A DNA stretch of 64,000 nucleotides from Hyphomicrobiales bacterium. Its GTDB lineage: Bacteria > Pseudomonadota > Alphaproteobacteria > Rhizobiales > Xanthobacteraceae. Within the stretch, counting starts at the first letter, position 1. Each line of letters opens with the position of its first letter. The notes under the pieces were generated by a model. The model worked only from the letters and a program-made list of their open reading frames with translations. It was not told where the DNA came from and ran no database searches. Shown piece by piece: positions 47,660 through 56,521 of the stretch. The stretch covers positions 496,001 through 560,000 of the forward strand of contig JADJPN010000001.1 in NCBI GenBank assembly GCA_016713235.1. Direction: 5' to 3'. The position numbers and the translations under genes are program-made.

Positions 47660-48379
47660 ATGAATTCGCTTAAAGATCGCAAGGTCGTCGTTACCGGTTC
47701 CACGAGTGGGATTGGTTTGGCGCTGGTAAAGGCGCTGCACGCGGCAGGCGCCAAAGTGCTTGCGCACGGACGTACTGCCGAGAAAACCGATACGTTACGC
47801 ACATCGAACGCTGGAATCAGTACGTTTGCCGGCGACGTCCGTGAACCTGACTTCGCCAAGCGCCTTGTTTCTTCGGCAGTCGAGCAAATCGGCGGATGCG
47901 ACGTTCTGGTGAACAACGCCGGAATCGTCTGGGCGGGCCCTGCGGAGCGAGCCACTCCTGAAAAAATATCGGAGATGGTTGCTGTAAATATCGATTCCCC
48001 ATTCAAGGTTGCCCACGAAGCGATTGCCTACTTCAAGAAGCAAAATGCCGGGCATCTCATTAACGTCACGAGCATTGTCGGCTTGAAAGCTCGCATCTAT
48101 TCGGGGATCTACTCCGGCACGAAGCACGCGATGGAAGCGCTTTCAGACAGCTTGCGCCAAGAGCTCGCCCGCACTCAGATTCAGGTGTCCTGCATTGAGC
48201 CGGGAATGACGCTGACGGGCCTTCACCGGGATTTCAAAGAACATCCGATGAAGGCGATGCAAGTCGAAACTCCGCTAACTGCCGAAGATATCGTTGATGC
48301 CATCATCTTCACGATGACGAGGCCATCGCATGTCACCATTGCGAACCTCGTTATTCTTCCGAAAGACCAAAGGACTTGA
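47660..48379 (+). CDS. Short-chain dehydrogenase/reductase
   Basis: 239 residues from ATG at 47660, 7 bases after livM and so in the transporter operon. TGSTSGIG at 13-20, NNAG at about 84, intact YSGTK active site. Classical SDR with an unusual C-terminal tail (IANLVILPKDQRT) similar to the YdfG/serine-dehydrogenase-like group. Probably oxidises or reduces a hydroxy intermediate of the imported compound. Confidence 0.87.
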   Translation: MNSLKDRKVVVTGSTSGIGLALVKALHAAGAKVLAHGRTAEKTDTLRTSNAGISTFAGDVREPDFAKRLVSSAVEQIGGCDVLVNNAGIVWAGPAERATPEKISEMVAVNIDSPFKVAHEAIAYFKKQNAGHLINVTSIVGLKARIYSGIYSGTKHAMEALSDSLRQELARTQIQVSCIEPGMTLTGLHRDFKEHPMKAMQVETPLTAEDIVDAIIFTMTRPSHVTIANLVILPKDQRT

Positions 48380-48382
48380 TCG

Positions 48383-49207
48383 CTACGCTACGGCAGCAGA
48401 TTTCTGGTCCATCTCGAGCAGCCGATTTATAAACGATGTTATCACCGTCAGCACTTGCTCCGGCTGATCACGATGCGGCGAATGTCCCGCATTGGAGATC
48501 ACGATTCCCTCGACGGGGCTGTAGGTCTCTTTTTGCGCAAAGTGCAGTTGCTCCAGCGTGCTGTAAGGGTCGTGCTCGCCCTTCACGATCAGCACCGGAA
48601 CGCGAATATGTGCGAGCTCCGAATGCAGGTTCATGGCTGCAAATTCAGGATTCAGCCAAGCGCTCCGCCATCACTCAAAGGCGTTGTCTACGTCGCTATG
48701 ATGCCTTGCCAGCTTCTCCCGTAAAGAAGAAGATCTGTACTCGGCCGCCGTTTTTCGAATTGCCGCTACATTCATCTCTTCCACAAAGAAATGCGGCTCT
48801 ATCAACGCAAGCCCTCTTACGCGATGATCTTGAAAACTACCCGCGTAGATCGCCGCGATTGATGCGCCATCACTATGGCCAAGCAGAATTCCCCGCTCAA
48901 AACCAATTACATTCAGCACTTCCGGCAACACATCGATTGCTTCCCGGTGCAAATAATCGATCGGCCGCGGTAGCGGCACCGGCGGAGAGTTTCCATATCC
49001 TGCGCGCGAGTAAGCGAACACACGAAGCCCTGACGCGTCCGCCACTTTTTGCGGAAAGTCACGCCACATGGAAAGTGATCCGAGCCCCTCGTGAAGCATC
49101 ACGATCGTCGGACCTGTCGCCGCGCTACCAAACCATTGCGCTTCCAATGACTGACCGTGTACTTCAATTCGCATCATACGTTGCATGTCTCCTATTTCCG
49201 TCTGCAA
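48383..49207 (-). pseudogene. Alpha/beta-fold hydrolase interrupted by one in-frame TGA
   Basis: Both halves lie in the same frame. The N-terminal half has MLHEGLGSLSMWRDFP, the nucleophile elbow GHSDGAS and the cap start HHSDVDNAFE. TGA at 48669-48671 follows, and the frame continues WRSAWLNPEFAAMNL to VPVLIVKGEHDPYSTL and the catalytic His in NAGHSPHRDQP. With any sense codon at the stop the protein is 274 residues and complete. Serine hydrolase of the lactone/ester or meta-cleavage product type. A real recent nonsense mutation or a base-call error are both possible. Confidence 0.78.
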
Positions 49208-49245
49208 TCGTATGCATCGTCCTCAAGAAAGCAACGGAGATTTGA

Positions 49246-50019
49246 GTGAGCGACATTCTCGTAACGATGGTCGATACCGTCGCGGTCGTGACCATCAACC
49301 GGCCTGGCAACCGGAATTCGATGACTCTTTCCATGTGGCAGGAGATGGCCGCTATCTTCAAGCGGTTGGACCGCGACGCGAACACGCGCGCGATTATTCT
49401 GACTGGCGCAGGCTCGGACTTCAGCACCGGAGCGGACATAGCTGAGTTTGCGAAAGTTCGTTCCGACGCCGCGCAAAGTACAGCCTATGAAGTCGCGGTT
49501 GATGCCAGCAGCGATGCAATTCAAGGGACGTCGAAGCCCACGATCGCAGTGCTGCGCGGGTATTGTCTCGGAGGAGGCTGCCATCTCGCGATGGCTTGCG
49601 ACTTCCGATTTGCCGACAACACCGCACAGATCGGAATTCCTGCGGCGCGGCTTTCGATAATTTACGGCGTAAGAAGTACGCAACGTCTGCTCTCGCTGGT
49701 TGGCGTCTCGGCAGCGAAACGAATTCTTTTCTCGGCCGAGCGCTTCGACGCGGAAGCGGGGCTAAAAAACGGATTCGTCGATGAAGTCTCCGCAGAAGTC
49801 ATGGACGCGGCGATCCTGTTTGCGAAAACGATGGCGGCGAACGCCCCGCTCAGCATAGCCGGCGCGAAGCGGATCTTGAATGACGTGGCGATGGGCCTTG
49901 GCATCCTCGACGCGGAGGCGGCACAAAAACTAATTGAGGAAGCCTCGAACAGTTACGACTACAGCGAAGGCCGGAACGCCTTTGCCGAGAAGCGCTCGCC
50001 AAACTTTCAGGGCCGCTAG
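49246..50019 (+). CDS. Crotonase-family protein without the hydratase glutamates
   Basis: 257 residues from GTG at 49246. Fold motifs TGAGSDFSTGADI and the oxyanion-loop GYCLGGGCHLAMACD are present. Hydratases carry Glu after GGGC and Glu in a GxPE motif; here these are His and Ala (GIPAARLSII). A hydratase is therefore unlikely; isomerase, thioester hydrolase or decarboxylase chemistry is possible. Divergent from the hydrolase (38 bp) and convergent with LIV operon 3. Confidence 0.85.
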   Translation: MSDILVTMVDTVAVVTINRPGNRNSMTLSMWQEMAAIFKRLDRDANTRAIILTGAGSDFSTGADIAEFAKVRSDAAQSTAYEVAVDASSDAIQGTSKPTIAVLRGYCLGGGCHLAMACDFRFADNTAQIGIPAARLSIIYGVRSTQRLLSLVGVSAAKRILFSAERFDAEAGLKNGFVDEVSAEVMDAAILFAKTMAANAPLSIAGAKRILNDVAMGLGILDAEAAQKLIEEASNSYDYSEGRNAFAEKRSPNFQGR

Positions 50020-50024
50020 AGGCG

Positions 50025-50729
50025 CTAGGCGTGACCGAGATAGAGCTCCTTCACGCGCTGGTCCTGCTGCAACTCTTTCCCCGTGCCTCGCAGGACAATG
50101 CGTCCGGTCTCCATGACGCTGGCATCGTCGGCAATGGAGAGCGCAACGCTAGCGTTCTGTTCGACCAGAACGATCGCGAGCCCTTTCTTCTTGAGAAGCT
50201 CAATGGCCGCGAAAACCTGATCAATCAAAAGCGGCGACAGGCCCATGCTCGGTTCATCCATCAGGATGACCGAAGGACGGCTCATCAGCGCGCGGCAGAT
50301 CGCGAGCATTTGCTGCTGCCCGCCCGATAGCGAACCCGCCAGCAAATCCTTTTTCTCGAACAGCACCGGAAATGTTTCATAGGCGAACTGCAAATCTGCC
50401 TGAACGTTCGTCGCTGAACTGGTCCAGCCACCAAGCAAGAGATTGTCCTCGATCGACATGCCACCGAAAACCTGGCGGCCTTCCGGCACCTGGGCAAGAC
50501 CGCGCTTCACGCGTTCGCTGGCTTGAACTTTGTTCAGCGGCTTTCCATCGAGCGTAATCGTACCGGTGCTGATCGGCTGAACGCCCGAAATCGCTTTCAA
50601 AAGCGTAGTTTTGCCGGCGCCGTTTGCTCCTATGAGCGCGAGGATCTTGCCCGGCTCAACCTTAAGGCTCACGTCATGCAGGACTTCGATGCGTCCATAG
50701 CGGCTCGCCAGATCCTTCACTTCAAGCAT
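50025..50729 (-). CDS. LIV-type ABC ATPase LivF (transporter 3)
   Basis: 234 residues if it starts at ATG 50729 (MLEVKDLASRYG), which overlaps the repaired livG stop as ATGCTTGA; ATG at 50750 or 50771 would lengthen it. Walker A GANGAGKTT is normal here, with Lys. Signature LSGGQQQML, Walker B VILMDEPSMGLSP, VEQNA switch. Last gene of the leftward transporter operon. Confidence 0.9.
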   Translation of the reverse strand: MLEVKDLASRYGRIEVLHDVSLKVEPGKILALIGANGAGKTTLLKAISGVQPISTGTITLDGKPLNKVQASERVKRGLAQVPEGRQVFGGMSIEDNLLLGGWTSSATNVQADLQFAYETFPVLFEKKDLLAGSLSGGQQQMLAICRALMSRPSVILMDEPSMGLSPLLIDQVFAAIELLKKKGLAIVLVEQNASVALSIADDASVMETGRIVLRGTGKELQQDQRVKELYLGHA

Positions 50730-51506
50730 CGGCGGCCTCGCGTGCGCCATGATTGCCGAGATATGCAGCAATTACGCGCTCGTCATGCTGCACTTCCTGC
50801 GCCGACCCCTCACAAATCGACTCGCCTTGATCCATCACAGAATCCGGTCCGAAATCCGCATTATCAGCTTCATGTCGTGTTCGATTAGCAGAACGGTTAC
50901 GCCTGTATCAGCGATACGCCGGATCAACTGCTCCACGTCCGCGGTCTCGGTCGCGTTGCAGCCGGCCGCGGGTTCGTCGAGCAGGATTATCTTTGGGTCG
51001 GTCGCAAGTGCGCGTGCGATCTCGAGACGCTTCAGCGCGCCATAAGGCATGGCTGATGCCATGCTATCGATGTATTTTTCGAGGCCGACATATGTGAGCA
51101 ACTTGGTTGCCGCCGCCCTGCTTGCGCGGTTCTCCCGCAAGACGTTGGGCAGGCTGAATAGCTGGGCAACGGTCGACGTTCGCTCATGAATGTGGCGGCC
51201 GACCATAACGTTCTCGATTGCGGACATCTGCGTGAATATTTGCAGGTTCTGAAACGTCCGCGACAAGCCGTTGCGCGCCAGGAGATCCGGCCGCTTTCCG
51301 ACGATGTCTGCGCCACGCAGTTTAACGGCGCCTGCTTGCGGCACATACAATCCGGAGATGATGTTGAAGAGCGTCGTCTTTCCCGCTCCATTCGGGCCGA
51401 TGATCGAGAACACCACGCCTTCGGGAATTGAAAGACTGACGTCGCGAACAGCCTGGACCCCGCCAAACGAGATCGAGACATTCTTGATTTCCAGCAGCGT
51501 ACTCAC
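50722..51506 (-). CDS. LIV-type ABC ATPase LivG (transporter 3), frameshift near C-terminus
   Basis: The given frame stops after SDRIL at 223 residues, early for LivG. Adding one base at C 50838 (CTGTG to CTGGTG on the coding strand) gives the usual tail VMDQGESICEG to AAYLGNHG, ending at 50722, 261 residues. Walker A GPNGAGKTT, Q-loop TFQNLQIFTQM, Walker B IILLDEPAAG, IEHDM switch. Start overlaps the livM stop. Confidence 0.86.
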
Positions 51507-52447
51507 GTCGCGCGTCCCTTAATTCGCCGGAGTATGGTCGGAACGACGCCCGCCGGCATCAGGATAATGCACAGCATCATCACGAGGCCGAGCACCAAGT
51601 GTTCATACTCGTGGAAAACGGTAAGAACTTGCGGCAGCAAAACGACGACAGCAGTGCCAAGTATCGAGCTGGCGATTGAGCCAAGGCCGCCCAGCACCAC
51701 CATGGTCAGCAATTCGACAGAACGCAGGAAGCCTGCGGTCGAATCCGGCGTAATATGCCCGTTACTCAATGCCAGCAGCGATCCGGCAAGGGACGCATAA
51801 ACCGCGGAGATCACGAAGACCTTGAACTTTTGCTTCGCGATGTCGACGCCAACGGTATGCGCCGCGATTTCGCTGTCGTGAATTGCGCGCAAGGCACGGC
51901 CCGTTGAGCTGGAGGCAATATTATAGGCGATGATGGTGCCCAGAATAAGCACGCCGCCCGTGATCCAATACCACTGCTCGACGGTGCGAATTCGGGTGCC
52001 GAAAATTACCGGGCGTGGCACGGACATGCCGTCAGGCCCGCCAGTCCACGACGCTTCGTTCGTCAGGAGGAGCGCAACCAAAAAGCCGAAGCCGAGCGTC
52101 GCCACCGCGAGATAGTGGCCGCGCAGTTTCAGGATCGGCTTGCCGATGATCGCGGCAACGGCGGCTGATACTCCGGCACCGAGTACTATTGCGTAGAGTC
52201 CCGGTATGCCGAGATGTGTAGGCGCGATGCCGACCGCGTAAGCGCCGATGCCGACAAACCCTGCGTGACCGAGACTGACCTGACCGGCAAATCCCATCAA
52301 CAGGTTCAGCCCGATCGCCGCGAGACCGAAGACATAGATTAACGTCATGACGCGCAGGTAATAGTTCGACTGCAACACGACGGGCGTGAGTGCGACGACA
52401 ATCACCAGAAGCGCGACGGTGAGAATTCGAGGAGTGAGAAACTTCAT
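51503..52447 (-). CDS. LIV-type ABC permease LivM (transporter 3)
   Basis: 314 residues. LNLLMGFAGQVSLGHAGFVGIG, VATLGFGFLVALLL, GVDIAKQKFKVFVISAVYASLAG and VLGGLGSIASSILG are typical LivM motifs. Two bases downstream of livH in the same direction. Confidence 0.92.
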   Translation of the reverse strand: MKFLTPRILTVALLVIVVALTPVVLQSNYYLRVMTLIYVFGLAAIGLNLLMGFAGQVSLGHAGFVGIGAYAVGIAPTHLGIPGLYAIVLGAGVSAAVAAIIGKPILKLRGHYLAVATLGFGFLVALLLTNEASWTGGPDGMSVPRPVIFGTRIRTVEQWYWITGGVLILGTIIAYNIASSSTGRALRAIHDSEIAAHTVGVDIAKQKFKVFVISAVYASLAGSLLALSNGHITPDSTAGFLRSVELLTMVVLGGLGSIASSILGTAVVVLLPQVLTVFHEYEHLVLGLVMMLCIILMPAGVVPTILRRIKGRAT

Positions 52448-52449
52448 CG

Positions 52450-53325
52450 TTACACGCGCTCGCGGACGAAAGAGCCAACGAGGCCTTGCGGCCGAAGAGC
52501 CAGCACGACCAGAATGGCCAGAAACGCGAATGCGTCCTTGTATGCGGAGGAAATCAGCCCACCGCCGAATGCTTCGACGAGTCCGAGCACCAAACCGCCA
52601 ATAACTGCCCCCATCGGACTGCCCATGCCGCCGAGCATCGCGGCAGCGAACCCCTTCAAGGAAAGCAGCGTGCCGGCATCATAACTTGTTAGCGTAATGG
52701 GTGTGGCGAGAATTCCGGCAGTGCCGCCGATCGCCGCTGAAATAACAAATGCCAGCGTCACGATCGTGGTGACGTTGATTCCGACCAGCGTGGCCGCAAG
52801 CTGGTTTTGTGAGATCGCTAGGATGCCCTTCCCTATCAACGTCTTCTTGGTGAACACGACCAATGCAAAGACGATAACGGCGGCGCCGGCGAGCACGACG
52901 AAGCTCTGCGGCTGAATGGTTGCGTCAAGCACTTTAATCGGTTCGGTACCGAACCATGCCGGCAACGAGTGAAAGCGCTTATCGAATACGATCTGCGCCA
53001 CGCCTTTCAGGAATATCGCAGCGCCGATCGTCAGGACGATAAGACCAAGCACCGAGCTATTCTTGGCGAAACTGATCGCCGCCCGGTAGAGCAACAGGCC
53101 CGCGCATGCTGCTGCCAGGATCCCTAAGATCCCGGCAGCAACAACGGGGACTCCCGCGGCTGCGACAAAAACGGTTGTCATGGCGCCCAGCATTGCGAAA
53201 TCGCCTTGGGCGAAGTTCGCAACATGCGTTGAGTTGTAGATGAGCGTGAAACCCAACGCGATCAGTGCGTAGATTGCACCAACCGTAACGCCTGATGCGG
53301 CGTATTGAACCAAGTCAGAAAGCAC
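52450..53325 (-). CDS. LIV-type ABC permease LivH (transporter 3)
   Basis: 291 residues. GFTLIYNSTHVANFAQGDFAMLGA at the N-terminus and MLGGMGSPMGAVIGGLVLG near the C-terminus are LivH hallmarks. Follows the truncated binding-protein gene by 55 bp. Confidence 0.92.
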   Translation of the reverse strand: MLSDLVQYAASGVTVGAIYALIALGFTLIYNSTHVANFAQGDFAMLGAMTTVFVAAAGVPVVAAGILGILAAACAGLLLYRAAISFAKNSSVLGLIVLTIGAAIFLKGVAQIVFDKRFHSLPAWFGTEPIKVLDATIQPQSFVVLAGAAVIVFALVVFTKKTLIGKGILAISQNQLAATLVGINVTTIVTLAFVISAAIGGTAGILATPITLTSYDAGTLLSLKGFAAAMLGGMGSPMGAVIGGLVLGLVEAFGGGLISSAYKDAFAFLAILVVLALRPQGLVGSFVRERV

Positions 53326-53380
53326 AAGATCACCAATTCATACTGAAAGATGAGCCAGTTGTTCCGGTTGGTTTGCGGTG

Positions 53381-54361
53381 CTACAGGATGAAGCCGTCGT
53401 GCATGAAGCCGCCAAAACCAGATACCGGCTGGTTGTGCTTTGCTTCATAAGCCTTGATGTAGGCCAGAACCGGGGCACGCTGCGGATCGTTCTGCGCAAG
53501 CTTGTCGCCGACAAGAAGTGCCGAGACCGGCAGACGGGCGTTCTCCGCGCCGCCTTCTGCGAGCTGGATAAACTCCTTCGAGGCAACGCCGTGGCTGACA
53601 TACATGGGCGTCTTGAGGTCCATCTGCTTGTAGTTACGTGCCAGAATCGCGGGCGCCTGACCGATGCCCGGAGCGACGATGGCCTGCACTTCCGACTTGC
53701 GGCGCACGTTGGTCAGCTGCGTGGTCATATCGGAATCACGCGGGCCGAAGCTTTCCTCGTGCACAATCTTGATGTTGTATTTCGGCGCGACGGCGACGCA
53801 CTGATCGCGCATCGATTTGCCGAAGCCGTCGGTGCCGGAGACCAGCGCGATATTCAGAAGCTTGCGGCTGACGAGATCGGTGAAGATTTTCTCGCACGCC
53901 ATGGTGTCCGTGTGCGGGGTCTTGAATACCCACTTCTTCACCGGTTTCACGACCTGCAATGCACCGGCCATGGACATGAACGGCACTTCCGCTTCTTCGA
54001 ACACGGGGAGTACCGACATCGTCGTTCCCGTGGTCGAACCGCCGATCATGGCGACGACCTTGTCCTGATCGATCAGGCGGCTGGCGAAAGTGCGCGCGGA
54101 GTTCGCATCGCCGCCGTCGTCGTAGAGAAAGAGCTCGATCTTGCGACCGTTGATGCCGCCGCTTGCGTTGATCTGCTCGACCATCATTTCGATCGTGCGC
54201 TTCTGGGGACGCGCCAGGAACGACGCCGGTCCGGTCACAGAAAGCACTGCGCCAATTTTGATCGGCTCTTGCGCGGACGCTGCCGTGAACAACGAAGCCG
54301 CGGCCGTCATCGATGCCGCGCCCACGTTATGCGGTTCTGGGTGTCCAGAAAGCTTCTTCAT
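53381..54361 (-). CDS. LIV-type substrate-binding protein (transporter 3), C-terminally truncated
   Basis: 326 residues with a signal peptide (MTAAASLFTAASAQE) and IKIGAVLSVTGPASFLA. Ribosome site AGAGGGA precedes ATG at 54361. Family members usually have about 60-70 more residues after the GGFMHDGF position, where this protein ends at TAG. Only 55 bases separate it from livH, too few to hold the missing part in any frame, so a deletion rather than a simple frameshift is likely. May not fold properly; the transporter could use another binding protein. Lies 81 bp downstream of the DpgC-like gene. Confidence 0.8.
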   Translation of the reverse strand: MKKLSGHPEPHNVGAASMTAAASLFTAASAQEPIKIGAVLSVTGPASFLARPQKRTIEMMVEQINASGGINGRKIELFLYDDGGDANSARTFASRLIDQDKVVAMIGGSTTGTTMSVLPVFEEAEVPFMSMAGALQVVKPVKKWVFKTPHTDTMACEKIFTDLVSRKLLNIALVSGTDGFGKSMRDQCVAVAPKYNIKIVHEESFGPRDSDMTTQLTNVRRKSEVQAIVAPGIGQAPAILARNYKQMDLKTPMYVSHGVASKEFIQLAEGGAENARLPVSALLVGDKLAQNDPQRAPVLAYIKAYEAKHNQPVSGFGGFMHDGFIL

Positions 54362-54442
54362 TATCTTCCCTCTGAAAATCTTGAGAACAATTTAGTATCT
54401 TATAACCGCGTCGACCTCTTCGTTGGGTCTTTGGCGGCCTGG

Positions 54443-55810
54443 TTACATCTTTCGATTCTGTGCGTTCCAGAACCGCTCAAGATTACTGATCAGCGCCGGA
54501 GAGTAATGGCAATAGGCCTGCTCCCGCGCGTAGACCGACATGAATGTTCTGAAGAGATCGAGCGGCTCGTGAGCGATCCGCATTGCGCGTCGATTGCTCG
54601 CTGCACTCACGACACCGGAATTTGTGAGATTGTCGATTACGCCGTCTATCGCTGCATCGACTTCCGTCGGCTCGACGATGAGGTCGCAAATCATGCGGCC
54701 AGCGTCGCTATCGCAGTCGATGCGCCGATCCATCATGATCGCCTGGCGAGTGATACGGTCACCCACAAATCGCGGCATTCTAAGGTTCGCTGCGCCTGGA
54801 ATAATTCCCTCTTTGCGCGCCGGGAGCGTCATGTAGGCGTCCCGTGCGGCGATGTTGTAGTCGGCCGCAAGGAGATACTGGCATCCGCCTCCAATCGCGA
54901 ACTTCTCGATGGCCGTAATCCAGGGCTTCTCGAGACTTGTTCCGAGCATTTCTTCCGGGGTCGTGTGCTCATAGGCGAGCCCGCGGAACATCTTGTTGAT
55001 GAACCCCATCTCGCGGACGAGGTACCAAAGGTATGAAATGCGGCCGTAGTAGAGGTGGGTAAGATTGATGCCGGTGCAGAAGGCTCGCTGGCCAGCGTAC
55101 TTTCCGGTGCCGATTACGTCGCCACGCAGCACGCAAACGGTCGTGGCGGGATCGAGCATTGCGAGGTCCACGGCGGCCTCCACGTCCGCGACCGTCGTAT
55201 CGTCCTCCGCATTTAGATAGCGGGGGTTCTTCATCAGAACGATCGACGCCTTGCCACGACGCTCGACCGATGCGTGCTCGAGCTCGACTTTGCCGTCTCG
55301 CTTCAATTGATCGAGTTTTTCCAGCGCTTCTTTTCGTGGCAGCAACATTGCGTGGCACAAGTGGCGGCCACAATCCGGATCCGCCAAGACCCGGTTGAAG
55401 AAGAGCCCTTGATCGAGCTCATGACCGTCCTTCTCGGACTGTACGAGCGCGTTTTCCTTGGAGATGGTTGCCGGATCAGGACAAAGGCCAGGAACCTTCT
55501 CCGCTGCCGCCAAAGCCAAATGCTCTACGCGCTTAAAGCTCCGCAGATCATTCGTGAGTGCGCGATAAACCGCAGCGACGTGGGCGTCGAGAAAAACCAA
55601 GCGTTGAGCACGGGCTTCCGCGAGTATTTTTTCGGCCTCGGCTTGCTGCGCCTCAGTCCTGCTTCTGCGCGCTGGAAGTGCAGCGATCCTGGCGAGACCC
55701 TCGAGCCAATAACGAGAGAACGTCTCACTGTCCTTAGCAAAGACATGCGTGAGTACCGGCTGGTTGATGCCGGCTTGATTCATCGTTGCCGCGCCGCTGG
55801 TTGAGGTCAT
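54443..55810 (-). CDS. DpgC-like cofactor-independent aryl-acetyl-CoA dioxygenase (crotonase superfamily)
   Basis: 455 residues from ATG at 55810, preceded by a strong AGGAGGG. A long helical N-terminal domain (about 1-180) precedes a crotonase domain, the layout of DpgC from glycopeptide antibiotic clusters (435-440 residues). Shared runs with DpgC as I remember it: LNAED (about 199-203), FCTGINL, LEKPWITA, FAIGGGCQ, KEGIIPGAANLR, SNRRAMRIAHEP. Glu202, Arg266 and Gln311 fall where DpgC has the active-site Glu, Arg and Gln. DpgC converts 3,5-dihydroxyphenylacetyl-CoA plus O2 to 3,5-dihydroxyphenylglyoxylate and CoA with no metal or cofactor. Divergent from the thioesterase/IOR operon. Substrate here unknown. 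Confidence 0.82.
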   Translation of the reverse strand: MTSTSGAATMNQAGINQPVLTHVFAKDSETFSRYWLEGLARIAALPARRSRTEAQQAEAEKILAEARAQRLVFLDAHVAAVYRALTNDLRSFKRVEHLALAAAEKVPGLCPDPATISKENALVQSEKDGHELDQGLFFNRVLADPDCGRHLCHAMLLPRKEALEKLDQLKRDGKVELEHASVERRGKASIVLMKNPRYLNAEDDTTVADVEAAVDLAMLDPATTVCVLRGDVIGTGKYAGQRAFCTGINLTHLYYGRISYLWYLVREMGFINKMFRGLAYEHTTPEEMLGTSLEKPWITAIEKFAIGGGCQYLLAADYNIAARDAYMTLPARKEGIIPGAANLRMPRFVGDRITRQAIMMDRRIDCDSDAGRMICDLIVEPTEVDAAIDGVIDNLTNSGVVSAASNRRAMRIAHEPLDLFRTFMSVYAREQAYCHYSPALISNLERFWNAQNRKM

Positions 55811-56128
55811 TGCGCCCTCCTAAAAAAATCTGCTGGAGCGCACCCAACCATATTCAGTTCAAATATGAAAGTCTTTTCAGTTCAGTTATTGAAGTATAGA
55901 CTTCGAGCACTTAATGGCGGCCGACGAACGAACAAGAGCTAGAAGCCAAATAACCTTTAAAATCAATCTCTTACCACCTATTGGCTCGCATGCGGTGTGG
56001 TCGACCATAACAATAATGAATAGCGTCTGCGCCCAAGTTTGGTGTGTTTTAGCCGGAACACAGGCGCTTACGTCGATGTTGCTTTCTTATCTGAACCAAA
56101 TTCGCTGTTTTCGAATGTGAGGTAGAGA
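55811..56128. promoter_or_regulatory. Divergent promoter region with paired TTCAGTTCA repeats
   Basis: 318 AT-rich bases with no gene. TTCAGTTCA occurs at 55853-55861 and 55876-55884, 23 bp apart, about two helical turns. Each overlaps a small inverted repeat: TTCA-aata-TGAA at 55858-55869 and TTCA-gttat-TGAA at 55881-55893. Likely operators for the divergent DpgC-like gene and thioesterase/IOR operon, perhaps for the duplicated HxlR regulator at 61865. Prediction only. Confidence 0.5.
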
Positions 56129-56512
56129 GTGGTTGAAGTCGGAAAATCGATAGCGCGCGAGATCACGATCGACGACGGACGGGTCATTAATTTCATGGGT
56201 CCGGATCTTCGTGTGTATGCAACGCCAAGCATTCTCTGGGATGTCGAACAGGCTTGCCGCGAGTTGCTGAAATCCATGCTGCCTGAGGAGCTGGACAGCG
56301 TTGGATCGCAAGTCGCCCTGGACCATCTCGGTGCCGCACCATTGGGCGCCACAGTGGCACTCAGCGCAACCATCACGTCCGTCGAGAATCGAAAGGTAGT
56401 TTTTTCCGCGACCGTAAGCTTCGGCGGCCGGGAAATTGCCCGTGTGAACCACACTCGAACAATCGTTGTGATGGAGGACCTGAAAGCCCGCATCGCAAAG
56501 CTGAAACGGTAG
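56129..56512 (+). CDS. Hotdog-fold thioesterase (FlK-like)
   Basis: 127 residues from GTG at 56129. TPSILWDVEQACRELL, SVGSQVALDHLGAAPLG and GREIARVNHTRTIV follow the order seen in FlK-type acyl-CoA thioesterases (Thr/Ser, Glu, His). Such enzymes rescue CoA from dead-end thioesters. It opens an operon with the IOR-like genes (9-bp gap), the CoA ligase and an HxlR-type regulator, so probably hydrolyses an aryl-CoA of this pathway. Confidence 0.82.
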   Translation: MVEVGKSIAREITIDDGRVINFMGPDLRVYATPSILWDVEQACRELLKSMLPEELDSVGSQVALDHLGAAPLGATVALSATITSVENRKVVFSATVSFGGREIARVNHTRTIVVMEDLKARIAKLKR

Positions 56513-56521
56513 GAACCAAAA

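Noticed and set aside
48669..48671. Selenocysteine at the in-frame TGA of the hydrolase
   Set aside because: No Sec is known at this place in the family and no bacterial SECIS-like hairpin is evident right after the codon; nonsense mutation or error is simpler.
53378..55036. 552-codon + strand frame over the binding-protein and DpgC-like genes
   Set aside because: Spans two well-supported genes on the opposite strand; protein has no recognisable fold.
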